NCBI RefSeq assembly: GCF_020736845.1
Contig: NZ_JAFFQR010000064.1
Span: 62,001-126,000, forward strand
Reading direction: 5' to 3'
Length of the DNA stretch: 64,000 nucleotides
Source of the DNA: Paenibacillus farraposensis
Lineage (GTDB): Bacteria > Bacillota > Bacilli > Paenibacillales > Paenibacillaceae
How positions within the stretch are numbered: the first letter of the stretch is position 1; each line of letters opens with the position of its first letter. Shown here in pieces: positions 51,365 to 60,909 of this stretch. The position numbers and the translations under genes are program-made. The notes under the pieces were generated by a model. That model did not search any database. It was not told the origin of the DNA and worked only from the letters and a program-made list of their open reading frames with translations.

Positions 51365-53341
51365 CTATGTAAAAGGAACCAGCAGCCTCATCTCTGACCA
51401 TTCACCTGGTTTTAAAGTGGCACGGGCTGGCGCTTCAGCAGCTTCTTCAGAGGCATACCAGCCAATGACACTCCACGGCTCACCGGAAATCACTGATTCC
51501 GGGATCCATTTTACCTCTTTCCCACCGATGCGCAGTCCCACCGCCGCCTGCCAGTGAATCGCTTGCTCGATTAACTGCCGGGCAGTAGAAGCATGGTAGC
51601 TTCTCCAATCCTTTGTCCAGGAGGAGGGCACTGCGGAGCGCTCAGGAAAATAATCGAACGGATCAGGCAGCGTGTGCTCCCGCTCATAAAAGTGCAACGT
51701 TCGTCCTGTATAAACCAGCCCCGCTCTCCCCTCCTGAGAAAATACATCCTTCAAGCTATTTTCATGGTCGGCGCTGTCCAAGCTTGCGTTCGCTGTTTCT
51801 GCAACCAGCGGGTAGCGATGAATGGGCTCGTCTCCACCCTCCAGCCCCCGGCGCGGACTCAATCCGATGACAGCGAGCGTCTTGCGGATCTTGGCAGCCG
51901 AGCTTGCCGGAATAATAAAATCCCGTTCGCCGATCCGTTCAAGCAGCCCTTCCAGCCCGGGATGTCGTGCAATCGTGTCTGCATCCTCGGAGGTACTGCA
52001 GCGTAAAAGGGTTACCGCTGCAAATGCCGTTCGCCCCACATGGCCTGCCCACTGCTCTACCGCCATACGTATATGCTCAGGCATCCCTGTCCGGCTGTGC
52101 TTGTCCAGAAGAGCACAAATGGCTTGGGCCTTCATGCCCAGCTCGATTGCATCTGTCACACTTTCCCTCGTGATACGGTATACGACCATCCGGTCTCCTG
52201 TTATGCGCTCACAGCAGCATTCCAATTGCCAGCGAACATCATAAGCTACATCCGGCGGGACCAATATTTCAAAATCTGGCTGTATGTAAAAGGTACCTTG
52301 TTCTTGATACGACTCCTCGCCCTTATTAGAAAGAAACATGTCCAGCGGGGATATATTCCAGCGAAAGCACAGTTCCCCCGATTCGTTTAATCCCCAATCT
52401 CCCATTCCAAACGCCGTCAAAGCCGCCAGCCATCCGTTGATCTCATCCATACCATCCTCCAATCCCCCGGAGCATGCGGGTGATGCAGCCCCTTCCAATG
52501 GGACACTGTTTGAGGAACCCGCTCCATTCAAGCTCTTCTGTGAGATCAGACCCACCTGATGCATCCACTGCAGCAATGATTTGACAGGCAGCCAGCCTTC
52601 AGCTCCTGCATACCGGGAGACAGCGCACAGTATATATCGAAAATGCTGCATGGACGCTTCAGGCTTGCCGTATCTTTCCATGAGTGTATTAAAAATATGC
52701 TTGCGCATTTGCCAGGCAGACAAACGAACCCAAGCGGCCAGCTCCGCTTCCTGTATGCGGAAAGACACCGTTTCCTTTACCAGCAGGCCCAAGCTAAGCA
52801 GCAGATCCATCATCACCACCGTTTGCACGGGATATAGCTCGGCGTGTGCATACTGCAGTCTTAATCCCGCCAAATCTTCCGCGGGAAAGGGCGCCAGTTC
52901 GTTTAATTTTTGCAATGACCGCTTATGTATCATTCCTTTGGCCGTCAATGGAACTCCCTGCTTCGCGATACATGACAGCACGTGCAGCAGCTCTGCCTCC
53001 AGTCCTGTTCTTGCTTCATGCACGGCCACTGGATCATCCGCTTGCATCAGATGGATTGTATTTTGCTCTAACAACATATCGTACAAAACAGGCAGCCGAT
53101 GAACCGGAATATATAAAATGCGCTCCCCCCACGATTTGGTAACTGCATCCACCCAGCCTCGGGCACGCAAGCTACGCAGTGCCAGGTTTGTTTCGGCTCC
53201 GCTCAATGTGCCCCGTAAAAGCTGTAAAGGCTCTTCTTCCTTCATGGGCTGCCCGGCGTATCGGATAAAACATCGTTTAAGCACCAACATCTCATCCGAT
53301 GTAAGCTCCTTCCAGTCGTCTGCCGTGTTCGTTACACCCAT
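51365..53341 (-). CDS. helicase-associated protein (Helicase_C_3-like), partner of the XPB-like helicase
   Basis: 658 aa, mostly helical, with winged-helix-like stretches in the N-terminal half. Near residues 440-500 the segment DADTIARHPGLEGLLERIGE, then DFIIPASSAAKIRKTLAVIG, matches the Helicase_C_3 / XPB-DRD-like domain found in actinobacterial proteins encoded next to XPB. No helicase ATPase motifs are present, so it is a partner and not an enzyme in its own right. It starts 6 bp after the XPB-like gene stop, clearly one operon. Confidence 0.7.
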   Translation of the reverse strand: MGVTNTADDWKELTSDEMLVLKRCFIRYAGQPMKEEEPLQLLRGTLSGAETNLALRSLRARGWVDAVTKSWGERILYIPVHRLPVLYDMLLEQNTIHLMQADDPVAVHEARTGLEAELLHVLSCIAKQGVPLTAKGMIHKRSLQKLNELAPFPAEDLAGLRLQYAHAELYPVQTVVMMDLLLSLGLLVKETVSFRIQEAELAAWVRLSAWQMRKHIFNTLMERYGKPEASMQHFRYILCAVSRYAGAEGWLPVKSLLQWMHQVGLISQKSLNGAGSSNSVPLEGAASPACSGGLEDGMDEINGWLAALTAFGMGDWGLNESGELCFRWNISPLDMFLSNKGEESYQEQGTFYIQPDFEILVPPDVAYDVRWQLECCCERITGDRMVVYRITRESVTDAIELGMKAQAICALLDKHSRTGMPEHIRMAVEQWAGHVGRTAFAAVTLLRCSTSEDADTIARHPGLEGLLERIGERDFIIPASSAAKIRKTLAVIGLSPRRGLEGGDEPIHRYPLVAETANASLDSADHENSLKDVFSQEGRAGLVYTGRTLHFYEREHTLPDPFDYFPERSAVPSSWTKDWRSYHASTARQLIEQAIHWQAAVGLRIGGKEVKWIPESVISGEPWSVIGWYASEEAAEAPARATLKPGEWSEMRLLVPFT

Positions 53342-53347
53342 TCTTGG

Positions 53348-55174
53348 TTACGCCTCCCTTTTCTTTTCACCTTCTTCAGCCCCATCATCCAGACTTTCTT
53401 CAGCCTCTGAGGCACTGAATTTGCAAATGGCATATTCATAGCCCTGCTCAATCAGAAACAGCTGACGACGGGCAGCAAAATCAGTCTCCTTACTATTCTC
53501 TGTCACCAGTGCATAAAAATAAGCTTTATTCTCCCCGGACTTTGGCCGCAAAATACGGCCAAGCCGCTGCGCCTCCTCCTGACGGGAGCCGAAGCTGCCG
53601 GATACCTCAATCGCTACAGCCGCATCAGGCAAATCCACTGCGAAATTGGCCACTTTCGATACTAGCAAGGTTCGAATGCTTCCCTTGCGGAACGCATCGA
53701 ACCACCGTACCCGCTCAGCCTGGCTCATAGACCCGGTAATCAACGGCACGCCCAGTTCCCGGGCCAACATGCGCAATTGGTCCAAATATTGACCAATAAT
53801 AAGTGTGGGCAAGCCGCTGTGCCGCTGCAGCAGACTACGCACCGCTTTCAGCTTGGCCGGATTTTCGGCCGCGATCCGGTACTGCTGCCTGCCTCCGGCA
53901 CGCATGCTGCGCTCCAAAAGCTCGGCTGTCATCAGAAGCCGCAGCTCCACACAATGGACCTGAGCGATCCAGCCCTGCCGCTCCAACTCCTTCCAGGGCA
54001 TATCATACCGCTTGGGTCCGATTAATGAGAACACATCCCGCTCGCAGCCGTCCTCGCGGACCAGCGTGGCCGTCAATCCCAGACGACGGGTGGCCTGAAT
54101 ATCCGCTGTCGCCCGAAAGACAGGCGCGGGCAGCAGATGAACCTCGTCGTACACAATGAGTCCCCACTTCCGCTCACTCAGCAGCTTCATATGCTCAAAC
54201 TCCCCGCCCTTGTTGCGGCGATACGTCAAAATCTGGTAGGTTGCCACCGTAATCGGGCGCACCTCTTTTTTCTGTCCGGTGTATTCACCGAGCGAATCGG
54301 CCGGAATATCCGTCTTTTGCTTCAACTCCTCTATCCATTGGCGAACAGAGGTGGTATTCGAGGTTAAAATCAGCACTTCGCACTGCAGCCGATTCATCAC
54401 GGCCATGCCGATCACTGTTTTTCCTGCTCCGCAGGGAAGCACCAGTACACCGCTGCCTCCCAAGCCGTCAGCTCCTTCAAACGCATCAGCGGCCTCTACT
54501 TGATATTCACGAAGCTGCAGCGCCGCTTGTCCCTGTCGCAAAGAAAAGCGGAGCTGATTCCCTTCCAGATATCCGGCCGTATCGATAACCGGATACCCGA
54601 GGCGAGTTAATTCCTGTTTGAGCAAGCCGCGATTTTCGGGCGGTACAGAAGCGCTTGCTTCACCAGTGCAAAGTAAACCAAGCTGTTTAAGCTCCTGCCT
54701 TGCCAGCAGCTCCTCCATTAAAGCGGGGTTGTCCGCTGTCAGAACCAAGCGGTCACCAATGGTTAAACTGTTAGCTGAGCCTGTCTTCGTTTCCTCATTT
54801 GCCTCATAATGCTCGATACGATAGGCATCAACTGTATTTGGGCTATAAGTTTGTTCTTCCTCGGCTCTACCCCGTGACAATGTCAACGTTCCGTAGCGGG
54901 AAACAAGCTGTTCAATATCCTTCAGCAGATCACCCGGAATATCCCATTGGGACATGGACTGCAAGCTATTTTGAATATCCTTGGCACTCCACCCGAGGGC
55001 AGCTGCATTCCACAGAGACAACGGAGTGATGTAATATGTATGAAATGCGGATGGGCTTTTAACCAGCTCCGCGTACACCTGCAGCTGTGAACGGGCATAC
55101 TCCGAATGAGGCAAGCCCATTTCCAGCAAAATAGTAAAGTCACGTTGTACAATACAAGGATGATCCGGATTCAT
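53348..55174 (-). CDS. XPB/ERCC3-like DNA repair helicase
   Basis: SF2 3'-5' helicase of 608 aa. The N-terminal 200 residues include a damage-recognition-like and helicase-associated part. The motor shows Walker A PCGAGKT (247-253), DEVH (343-346), motif III LTAT (368-370) and motif VI QEEAQRLGRILRPK near 545. DEVH and the RILRPK ending are typical of XPB rather than UvrB or RecQ. The linked partner gene follows by 6 bp. XPB-like proteins are regular in archaea and actinobacteria and patchy in Firmicutes. Their role in bacteria is not settled. Confidence 0.85.
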   Translation of the reverse strand: MNPDHPCIVQRDFTILLEMGLPHSEYARSQLQVYAELVKSPSAFHTYYITPLSLWNAAALGWSAKDIQNSLQSMSQWDIPGDLLKDIEQLVSRYGTLTLSRGRAEEEQTYSPNTVDAYRIEHYEANEETKTGSANSLTIGDRLVLTADNPALMEELLARQELKQLGLLCTGEASASVPPENRGLLKQELTRLGYPVIDTAGYLEGNQLRFSLRQGQAALQLREYQVEAADAFEGADGLGGSGVLVLPCGAGKTVIGMAVMNRLQCEVLILTSNTTSVRQWIEELKQKTDIPADSLGEYTGQKKEVRPITVATYQILTYRRNKGGEFEHMKLLSERKWGLIVYDEVHLLPAPVFRATADIQATRRLGLTATLVREDGCERDVFSLIGPKRYDMPWKELERQGWIAQVHCVELRLLMTAELLERSMRAGGRQQYRIAAENPAKLKAVRSLLQRHSGLPTLIIGQYLDQLRMLARELGVPLITGSMSQAERVRWFDAFRKGSIRTLLVSKVANFAVDLPDAAVAIEVSGSFGSRQEEAQRLGRILRPKSGENKAYFYALVTENSKETDFAARRQLFLIEQGYEYAICKFSASEAEESLDDGAEEGEKKREA

Positions 55175-55266
55175 AGCTACCTCCCGTCAATCTGATCCAT
55201 CATCAATCTAAAGTTTTATATTATAGACAATTTGTCCATTTATACGCGTTATCAACCGGAATAACA

Positions 55267-55298
55267 AGAAGTTCAACCCGTATTCAGGTTGAACTTCT
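55267..55298. repeat. 12-bp perfect inverted repeat between XPB and CBS genes
   Basis: AGAAGTTCAACC and GGTTGAACTTCT with an 8-nt loop. On the minus strand it follows the region upstream of the CBS gene stop side weakly with TTGTTATT; it may be a weak terminator for the gene at 55356. Confidence 0.5.
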
Positions 55299-55355
55299 GA
55301 GCAAAGCAATAAGAATAAAGACAGTCACAAAAGGCTGGCTAACCTTATTTTTCTG

Positions 55356-55784
55356 CTAGTGAACCTGCTCGGAAATCTGGCTGAGCGCCTCACCCGCATT
55401 GTCTGCAAAAATATTGCGTACAGCCAAGTCGCCAATCGAAACAATCCCGATCAAGCGATCTCCTTCCGTTACGGGCAAGCGGCGAATTTGCTGCTCTGCC
55501 ATCAGCTCGGCTGCTTGGTCCACCGACATGTCCGCATGGGCTGTGCGAATACCTGTTGTCATTACCGTGTCGACTGAGGTGGAGCCGGAATGCTTGGCCG
55601 CATACCCGCGAATAACAAGGTCACGGTCCGTAATTACACCGATCAGCTTGTCATTGTCTTCCTTTTCCACAACCGGGATAAAACCAGTATCGTTGTCCTT
55701 CATTTTGACAGCAACTTCATAAATATTGTCCTGTGGGGTCACCGTTACGCATTTTTTAGTCATAACTTCCTGAACTTTTTTCAT
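55356..55784 (-). CDS. CBS-domain-pair protein
   Basis: 142 aa, essentially two CBS domains (KKVQEVMTKKCVTVTPQDNI to VITDRDLVIRG, and VDTVMTTGIRTAHADMSVDQ to IVSIGDLAVR), a fold that binds adenine nucleotides. The pattern GV.TDRDLV.RG is that of stress-type hypoxic-response/YkuL-like CBS proteins. AAAGGAGGG lies 7 nt before ATG 55784; 26 extra upstream codons in frame are not used. No fused catalytic domain. Confidence 0.88.
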   Translation of the reverse strand: MKKVQEVMTKKCVTVTPQDNIYEVAVKMKDNDTGFIPVVEKEDNDKLIGVITDRDLVIRGYAAKHSGSTSVDTVMTTGIRTAHADMSVDQAAELMAEQQIRRLPVTEGDRLIGIVSIGDLAVRNIFADNAGEALSQISEQVH

Positions 55785-55883
55785 GGGTACTCCCTCCTTT
55801 TCATGAGTAGGGTACCCCATTTCATTAAGCTCATACTTCAAATTGATCCACTTCCGATACAATATCTATTTGTCCTCCCAGCT

Positions 55884-57086
55884 CTAACTGTCCGTCCCTG
55901 CATTTCGCTCTGCTGCATATCCGGTGGCCATTGCAATAAACAAATGAACTGCATGAATCATCGCATCTTCATCAAAATCAAATTTCGGATGGTGATGCGG
56001 ATACACCGCTTCTTTAGCCGGATTTCCCGCCCCTACAAACATGAAGCAGCCTGGTACACGTTCCAAATAATACGCAAAATCTTCTGCGGGCATCAGCTTT
56101 GACGCCTCCTGCACATTTTCCTTGCCAAAAACCGGCCCAGCTTCCTTAAAAAAACGCGAAGCCTCATGTGCATCGTTCACAACAGGCGGATATCCCATAA
56201 TATAGCGAATCTGTGCTGCTGTACCGTATGCTGCCGCCGTAAGCTCTGTCACCGCATGAAGCCGTTCTTTCATCACCGTCCGTGTTTCCTCGTCAAACGT
56301 TCGGACCGTCCCACTCAGGCGGCAGGTTTCCGCAATCACATTTTGCGCTGAGCCGCTTTGAATGGTCCCCACTGTCAGCACCGCTGGCCGCAACGGATCG
56401 ACTGAACGGCTCACAATGGTTTGCAACTGCATTACGAGTGCTGAGCCAGCCACCACACTGTCATTCGTAGACTGAGGCATGCCTCCATGTCCGCCCTTAC
56501 CTGTGATGTCAATATAAAAATCGTCTGCCGCTGCCATCAGCGGCCCTGCGCAACTGGCAGCCGTGCCGATTGGAAATGGTGTCCATAAATGAATACCGTA
56601 AATGACGTCCACACCTTCCAATACACCATCTTGGATGACATTTACCGCTCCGCCAGGCAGCAATTCCTCCGCAGGCTGAAACAGCAAGCGAATTTCTCCT
56701 TGCAGCTCGTGACGGTTCAGACTGAAATAATGTGCCGTTCCAAGCAATATGGACGTATGCCCGTCATGCCCGCAAGCATGCATCACCCCATCCACACTGG
56801 AACGATATTCACATTCTTTTTCATCCTGAATCGGAAGAGCATCCATATCTGCACGCAGCAGCACGACAGGTCCGGGCTGGGCACCACGAATCGTTCCTAC
56901 AACACCGTTTCCCCCGACCTGACGACGAACCTCTATCCCCCAGCCTTCCAGCTTATTCGCTACAAAAGCAGCCGTATTGCTTTCCTGAAAAGAAATTTCG
57001 GGATTTTTGTGTAAATATCTGCGCCACTTCACCATATGCTCTTGCAACTGATTAAACCAGGACTTGTCTATCGAATGTTGTGCCAT
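55884..57086 (-). CDS. M20-family amidohydrolase (N-acyl-amino acid / hippurate hydrolase type)
   Basis: Dinuclear metal peptidase of 400 aa with RADMDALPIQ, HACGHDGHTS, PAEELLPGG and the C-terminal His ligand region (HHHPKFDFDE). It contains an inserted dimerisation domain near 180-290. The IAA-amidohydrolase/hippuricase group removes acyl groups from amino acids; the natural substrate is unknown. ATG 57086, with GAGAGATGG upstream. Confidence 0.93.
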   Translation of the reverse strand: MAQHSIDKSWFNQLQEHMVKWRRYLHKNPEISFQESNTAAFVANKLEGWGIEVRRQVGGNGVVGTIRGAQPGPVVLLRADMDALPIQDEKECEYRSSVDGVMHACGHDGHTSILLGTAHYFSLNRHELQGEIRLLFQPAEELLPGGAVNVIQDGVLEGVDVIYGIHLWTPFPIGTAASCAGPLMAAADDFYIDITGKGGHGGMPQSTNDSVVAGSALVMQLQTIVSRSVDPLRPAVLTVGTIQSGSAQNVIAETCRLSGTVRTFDEETRTVMKERLHAVTELTAAAYGTAAQIRYIMGYPPVVNDAHEASRFFKEAGPVFGKENVQEASKLMPAEDFAYYLERVPGCFMFVGAGNPAKEAVYPHHHPKFDFDEDAMIHAVHLFIAMATGYAAERNAGTDS

Positions 57087-57311
57087 CTGCGTTCCATCTC
57101 TCCTTTTAAAGCAGCAGCTCCACCTGCGCCTGCATTGCCTGCTCTTTGGCCTTCATGTTTTTCTTATTGTAGCAGATATGGAATTGTTACGATATCTGTC
57201 GCCCCGCAGAGGTTGCAGAAGCCCATCAAACATAATATGATAAATGGACAATCAATAAAATGATCACGTCTGCAAGGATATACCTTGCAGCGCATACCGG
57301 GGGAAGCTGAT

Positions 57312-58571
57312 ATGAGAAATACGAAGCCGGAGGCTCGACGAAGAGGCACACCGGATTTCCAATTGCTGATCCTCACTTTGTTGCTGGTTGGATTCGGTGT
57401 AATTATGGTATTTAGCGCCAGTTCCAGCGTCGCTCTGTTAAATAAAGAAAACAATTTTGACTCTTTATATTTTGTGAAGCGTCAAGCGGCATTTGCTGTA
57501 CTTGGACTTTTCATTATGTTGGTAGCGATGAATATCAAGATGGAAAAATATAAAAAGCTGTTTGTGCCTTTATTTTTCATCACTATACTGCTGCTGGTTA
57601 TCGTACTTTTCACAGGCTCTCTTAATGGCGCAAAAAGCTGGTTCAGGTTCGGCAGCATCGGGTTTCAGCCAACGGAGCTTGCGAAAATCTCGATTATACT
57701 GTACTTATCCGCTCTGATTGTCAAAAAAGGGGAACGGTTTAGAGATTTGCGAACCGGCTACATACCCGTAACCGTCATTGTAGGCTTTGTTGCAGGGCTC
57801 ATCATGCTTCAGCCTGATCTTGGCTCCTGCTTCATTTTGGTAGCCACCAGCGGTCTGATTATTTATGTGGGGGGAGCCAGTGTCAAGCATATTACGGCAT
57901 CCATTGTTCTCCTAGTGTTAGGGGCATCCATCGTTTTTGGGATCGGGTCGCTATTTGAAGGAGATTCTGGGGGTGCGGTTGAACAGGCTGCTGCAACGCA
58001 AAATTACAAAATTGGACGCTTTCAAGCTTTTCTCAATCCGATGAAATATAAGCAGGGAGTCGGGTATAATCTGGTGCAGTCCTTGCAGGCTATAGGTGAA
58101 GGCGGGATAAGCGGATCCGGATTCGGCAAGGGCATTATCAAGCTTCACTATCTGCCCAATTCATTTAATGATTTTATTTTCTCCGTCATTGGTGAAGAAT
58201 TCGGATTCATTGGAACAGCCATATTCCTGATGCTGTATTTGTATCTTATTTGGCGAGGGATGCTTGTGGCCCTTCGCTGCCGCGATCCGTTCGGGACGCT
58301 GGTCGGCACTGGCATTATGGGATTGATCGCCATTCAGGCATTCATCAATATCGGGGGTGTAACCCAGACGATTCCGATCACTGGAGTAACGCTTCCTTTT
58401 ATCAGCTTCGGCGGCTCTTCCCTGCTTGTGACCATGTTCTCCATGGGCATCATGCTCAGCATTTCACGTGAAAATTCGAAGCCAGCGGTGCAGGAACGTA
58501 CGACAGGCGTAGCGATCCGCAGCGAAGTGCCCAATCGCTTTCAAGCCCGCAGAACCAAACGTTATCGTTAA
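57312..58571 (+). CDS. ftsW: FtsW-type septal peptidoglycan glycosyltransferase
   Basis: SEDS polymerase with about ten helices, working with a class B PBP at the division septum. FQLLILTLLLVGFGVIMVFS, the GFQPTELAKIS loop, LQPDLG with the catalytic Asp region, and the C-terminal FISFGGSSLL and GI.ISRENS are diagnostic of FtsW/SpoVE/RodA. FtsW is chosen over SpoVE because ylaN lies nearby, as in Bacillus (ylaN-ftsW). ATG 57312 with GGGGGAAG upstream (419 aa). Convergent with the Asp23 gene. Confidence 0.9.
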   Translation: MRNTKPEARRRGTPDFQLLILTLLLVGFGVIMVFSASSSVALLNKENNFDSLYFVKRQAAFAVLGLFIMLVAMNIKMEKYKKLFVPLFFITILLLVIVLFTGSLNGAKSWFRFGSIGFQPTELAKISIILYLSALIVKKGERFRDLRTGYIPVTVIVGFVAGLIMLQPDLGSCFILVATSGLIIYVGGASVKHITASIVLLVLGASIVFGIGSLFEGDSGGAVEQAAATQNYKIGRFQAFLNPMKYKQGVGYNLVQSLQAIGEGGISGSGFGKGIIKLHYLPNSFNDFIFSVIGEEFGFIGTAIFLMLYLYLIWRGMLVALRCRDPFGTLVGTGIMGLIAIQAFINIGGVTQTIPITGVTLPFISFGGSSLLVTMFSMGIMLSISRENSKPAVQERTTGVAIRSEVPNRFQARRTKRYR

Positions 58572-58572
58572 A

Positions 58573-58619
58573 AAAAGCTTCCACAGACCACTTACAACAG
58601 TGGCTTTGGAAGCTTTTTG
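58573..58619. terminator. bidirectional terminator between ftsW and Asp23 gene
   Basis: AAAAAGCTTCC / GGAAGCTTTTT stem with inner CCACT/AGTGG and T-runs on both strands. Confidence 0.8.
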
Positions 58620-58629
58620 ATATATGTAC

Positions 58630-58995
58630 TTAGATCGCGTCGTCCTTGAAAGCAACACCTTCTACTTTTACGTTCACTTCCACGACTCGCAAGCCTGTCA
58701 TGCTTTCGACAGCTTCCCGCACATTTTGCTGAAGTATTCGGGACACTTCATGAATAGGTGTTCCGTAAAGCACGATGATACGCAGATCAATGGCAGCTTC
58801 AAGCTGTCCGACCTCCACAGATACGCCTTTTTGCACGTTTTTACCGCTCAGCCTTTTGGCCCAGCCTTCCGATAAGCCGCCTGTCATTGCAGCAATGCCC
58901 GGCGTCTCTAACGCGGCCATTCCCGCGATTTTACCTACGACATCGTCGGAAATCTTGATGTTTCCTGCTTCCAGTTGTTGAATTTGCTCTGCCAT
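58630..58995 (-). CDS. Asp23/Gls24 family envelope stress protein
   Basis: 121 aa: IKISDDVVGKIAGMAALETP at the start, GIAAMTGGL, and the end segment RVVEVNVKVEGV. Family members include YloU/YqhY in Bacillus, linked to membrane lipid homeostasis, and Asp23 in Staphylococcus. No transmembrane helix, as expected. In Bacillus the yloU copy stands before fakA; here only this copy lies within the window, away from fakA. Confidence 0.92.
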   Translation of the reverse strand: MAEQIQQLEAGNIKISDDVVGKIAGMAALETPGIAAMTGGLSEGWAKRLSGKNVQKGVSVEVGQLEAAIDLRIIVLYGTPIHEVSRILQQNVREAVESMTGLRVVEVNVKVEGVAFKDDAI

Positions 58996-59129
58996 GACCT
59001 ATGTCCCCCTTCATCCATCCTTTATTTGTATTGTAAAGCCTCAGCCACTCTAAATGCAAACCTTAGGAATGAAAAACAACTTTCGTTTACAACCTTTATT
59101 ATTTTGGGTATATTAATTTAGAAAAATCT

Positions 59130-59160
59130 GTACAAGTGACAGCATTCATCACACTTGTAC
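59130..59160. promoter_or_regulatory. inverted repeat upstream of the CAX antiporter gene
   Basis: GTACAAGTG (59130-59138) and CACTTGTAC (59152-59160) are perfect 9-bp arms with a 13-nt loop, ending 28 nt before the start codon. It could be an operator or an mRNA hairpin. No regulator is visible nearby. Confidence 0.45.
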
Positions 59161-59188
59161 TTATCCATGGATATCGAGGTGCTTTTCA

Positions 59189-60259
59189 TTGAAAAAACGG
59201 TTATCCCCCGCTTTGCTTATTGCGACATTTGTGCTTAGTGCAGTCGCTCATTACATGCACTTGAACGCGATCGCCCAATTCATCATTTGTGCGGTTGCTG
59301 TCGTGTTCGTAGCCGGCTTTCTCGGCAGAGCGACCGAAAGTGTAGCACATTATGCCGGGCAACGCCTGGGCGGATTTTTAAATGCCACCTTTGGCAACGC
59401 AGCCGAACTGATCATCGCCATCTTTCTGGTCAAAGAAGGCCTTTATGATATGGTAAAGGCTAGTCTTACCGGCTCCATCATCGGCAATCTGCTGCTGGTC
59501 CTCGGGGCGAGTCTGTTCGCTGGCGGATTGAAATACAAAGTGCAAAATTTCAATGTATCGCTGGCCTCACTCAGCGGCTCGCTGATGATTGTGGCTGTGA
59601 TCGCTTTATTTGTCCCGGCTGTCTTTTTGAATACAAATGTCATCACAGATAAAGAATCGGATATGCTCAGTCTCATTGTAGCCGGTACGCTCATTATCGC
59701 CTATATTGCGTGGCTGATTTTTTCCATGATTACGCATAAGGACTACTTGGACGATGTAACCGAACAAAAGGATGAAGAATTGCCGCATGAGCATACTCCA
59801 GTGTGGTCAAGAAACAAGTCCATTCTCTATCTGTTGCTGGCCACCGTCATGGTTGCGTTTGTCAGCGAATGGCTGGTAAAGACACTGGAGGTATTTACCG
59901 TTCAGTTTGGGCTTAGTGAACTGTTCGTCGGTGCCTTCCTTGTCGCAATTATCGGGAATGCAGCCGAACACAGTGCCGCCATTTTGCTGGCTATGAAAAA
60001 CAAAATCGGCGCATCCGTCGAAATTGCAGTAGGCAGCAGCCTGCAAATTGCGCTATTTGTGGCCCCTGTGCTGATTTTTGTCAGTTACTTTATGGGAAAC
60101 ACCATGAATATCGTGTTCACCACCGTTGAGCTGGTGGCCATTGCTGTCTCTGTATTTATTGCCAAGTCCATTACGCAGGACGGTTCAACCAACTGGTATG
60201 AAGGTCTGATGCTGCTGGTGGTGTATGTCTTTTTGGGCGTTTCCTTCTTCCTCGTGTAA
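59189..60259 (+). CDS. Ca2+/H+ antiporter, CAX (ChaA/YfkE) family
   Basis: 356 aa with two Na_Ca_ex halves. The signature acidic-helix motifs are GNAAELIIAIFLVKEG (about 70-85) and GNAAEHSAAILLAMKNK (about 255-270), each with the exchanging Glu. About 11 helices. The start is TTG 59189 with GAGGTG at 7 nt. It expels Ca2+ against H+; a second Ca2+ export route besides the P-type ATPase at 43-46 kb. Confidence 0.92.
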   Translation: MKKRLSPALLIATFVLSAVAHYMHLNAIAQFIICAVAVVFVAGFLGRATESVAHYAGQRLGGFLNATFGNAAELIIAIFLVKEGLYDMVKASLTGSIIGNLLLVLGASLFAGGLKYKVQNFNVSLASLSGSLMIVAVIALFVPAVFLNTNVITDKESDMLSLIVAGTLIIAYIAWLIFSMITHKDYLDDVTEQKDEELPHEHTPVWSRNKSILYLLLATVMVAFVSEWLVKTLEVFTVQFGLSELFVGAFLVAIIGNAAEHSAAILLAMKNKIGASVEIAVGSSLQIALFVAPVLIFVSYFMGNTMNIVFTTVELVAIAVSVFIAKSITQDGSTNWYEGLMLLVVYVFLGVSFFLV

Positions 60260-60423
60260 AAATGCACATTGGGAAGGTGGTGTCCGCTTCGCGTTCCATT
60301 TAATCTTCTAATCACTGCTGCCCTTGAATTGTTCAAATGGATATGACCCCTTAAGCGGTTAAATTTCAAGGGCAAAGGTGAAAGCTTACGACAGACTCGT
60401 TCCCATTTCATATGTACAGGCAT
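60260..60423. other. intergenic region, nothing recognised
   Basis: After the antiporter gene stop. Contains no gene or repeat that I can identify before the terminator of the ylaN gene. Confidence 0.4.
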
Positions 60424-60456
60424 CAAAAAAAGCATGCTCTTTGGACTCCGCATGCT
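60424..60456 (-). terminator. intrinsic terminator after ylaN
   Basis: Minus strand AGCATGC-GGAGTCCAAAGA-GCATGCT followed by T7. Confidence 0.75.
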
Positions 60457-60479
60457 CTCATTTCGATCAAACCGTCTTT

Positions 60480-60770
60480 TTAATTAGCCCTGTTGTTCAT
60501 GGCCTCATATAGAATAGCCAGATTGCGTTCCAGCTCACTGACCAGCTGTTTACCTGCCATTTCCGGAAGAAGACCAGCGCGAACCGCAAAATCCACTTCC
60601 TTGGAAAACCCGTACATCTGAGTATCCAGCACTTCCTCATAGAGAGGGCAATAACGGGTTGCCAGATTCTCCATCTGTACTTCAATAAGCTTCTTTATTT
60701 TATCTGCATCTTCCTGAAGCAGGTTAATGGCCTTGATATTCAATTGTTCCTGCAAATCAGATGAAGTCAT
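60480..60770 (-). CDS. ylaN: YlaN family protein (DUF1507)
   Basis: 96-aa conserved Firmicute protein, essential in Bacillus under iron limitation and reported to affect Fur-dependent iron control. [20 protein letters not shown] then [11 protein letters not shown] align with Bacillus YlaN. GGGGGG at about 8 nt before ATG 60770; an upstream in-frame reading to 60794 has no ribosome-binding site. Near ftsW as in Bacillus, though here three genes separate them. Confidence 0.92.
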   Translation of the reverse strand: MTSSDLQEQLNIKAINLLQEDADKIKKLIEVQMENLATRYCPLYEEVLDTQMYGFSKEVDFAVRAGLLPEMAGKQLVSELERNLAILYEAMNNRAN

Positions 60771-60856
60771 GGATTCTTCCCCCCTATGTCTCAATGTCGC
60801 ACAAGACGTCCTAACCTTAATATTAGACCAAATTGCAAGCTAATACAAGAACCTGA

Positions 60857-60896
60857 CAAAAAAAGCATCCCTACAGTTACAGGTAAGGATGCTTTT
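60857..60896 (-). terminator. intrinsic terminator after the HPr-like gene
   Basis: Minus strand AAAAGCATCC and GGATGCTTTT stem followed by T7. Confidence 0.75.
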
Positions 60897-60909
60897 GCTG
60901 CACGGAAAG

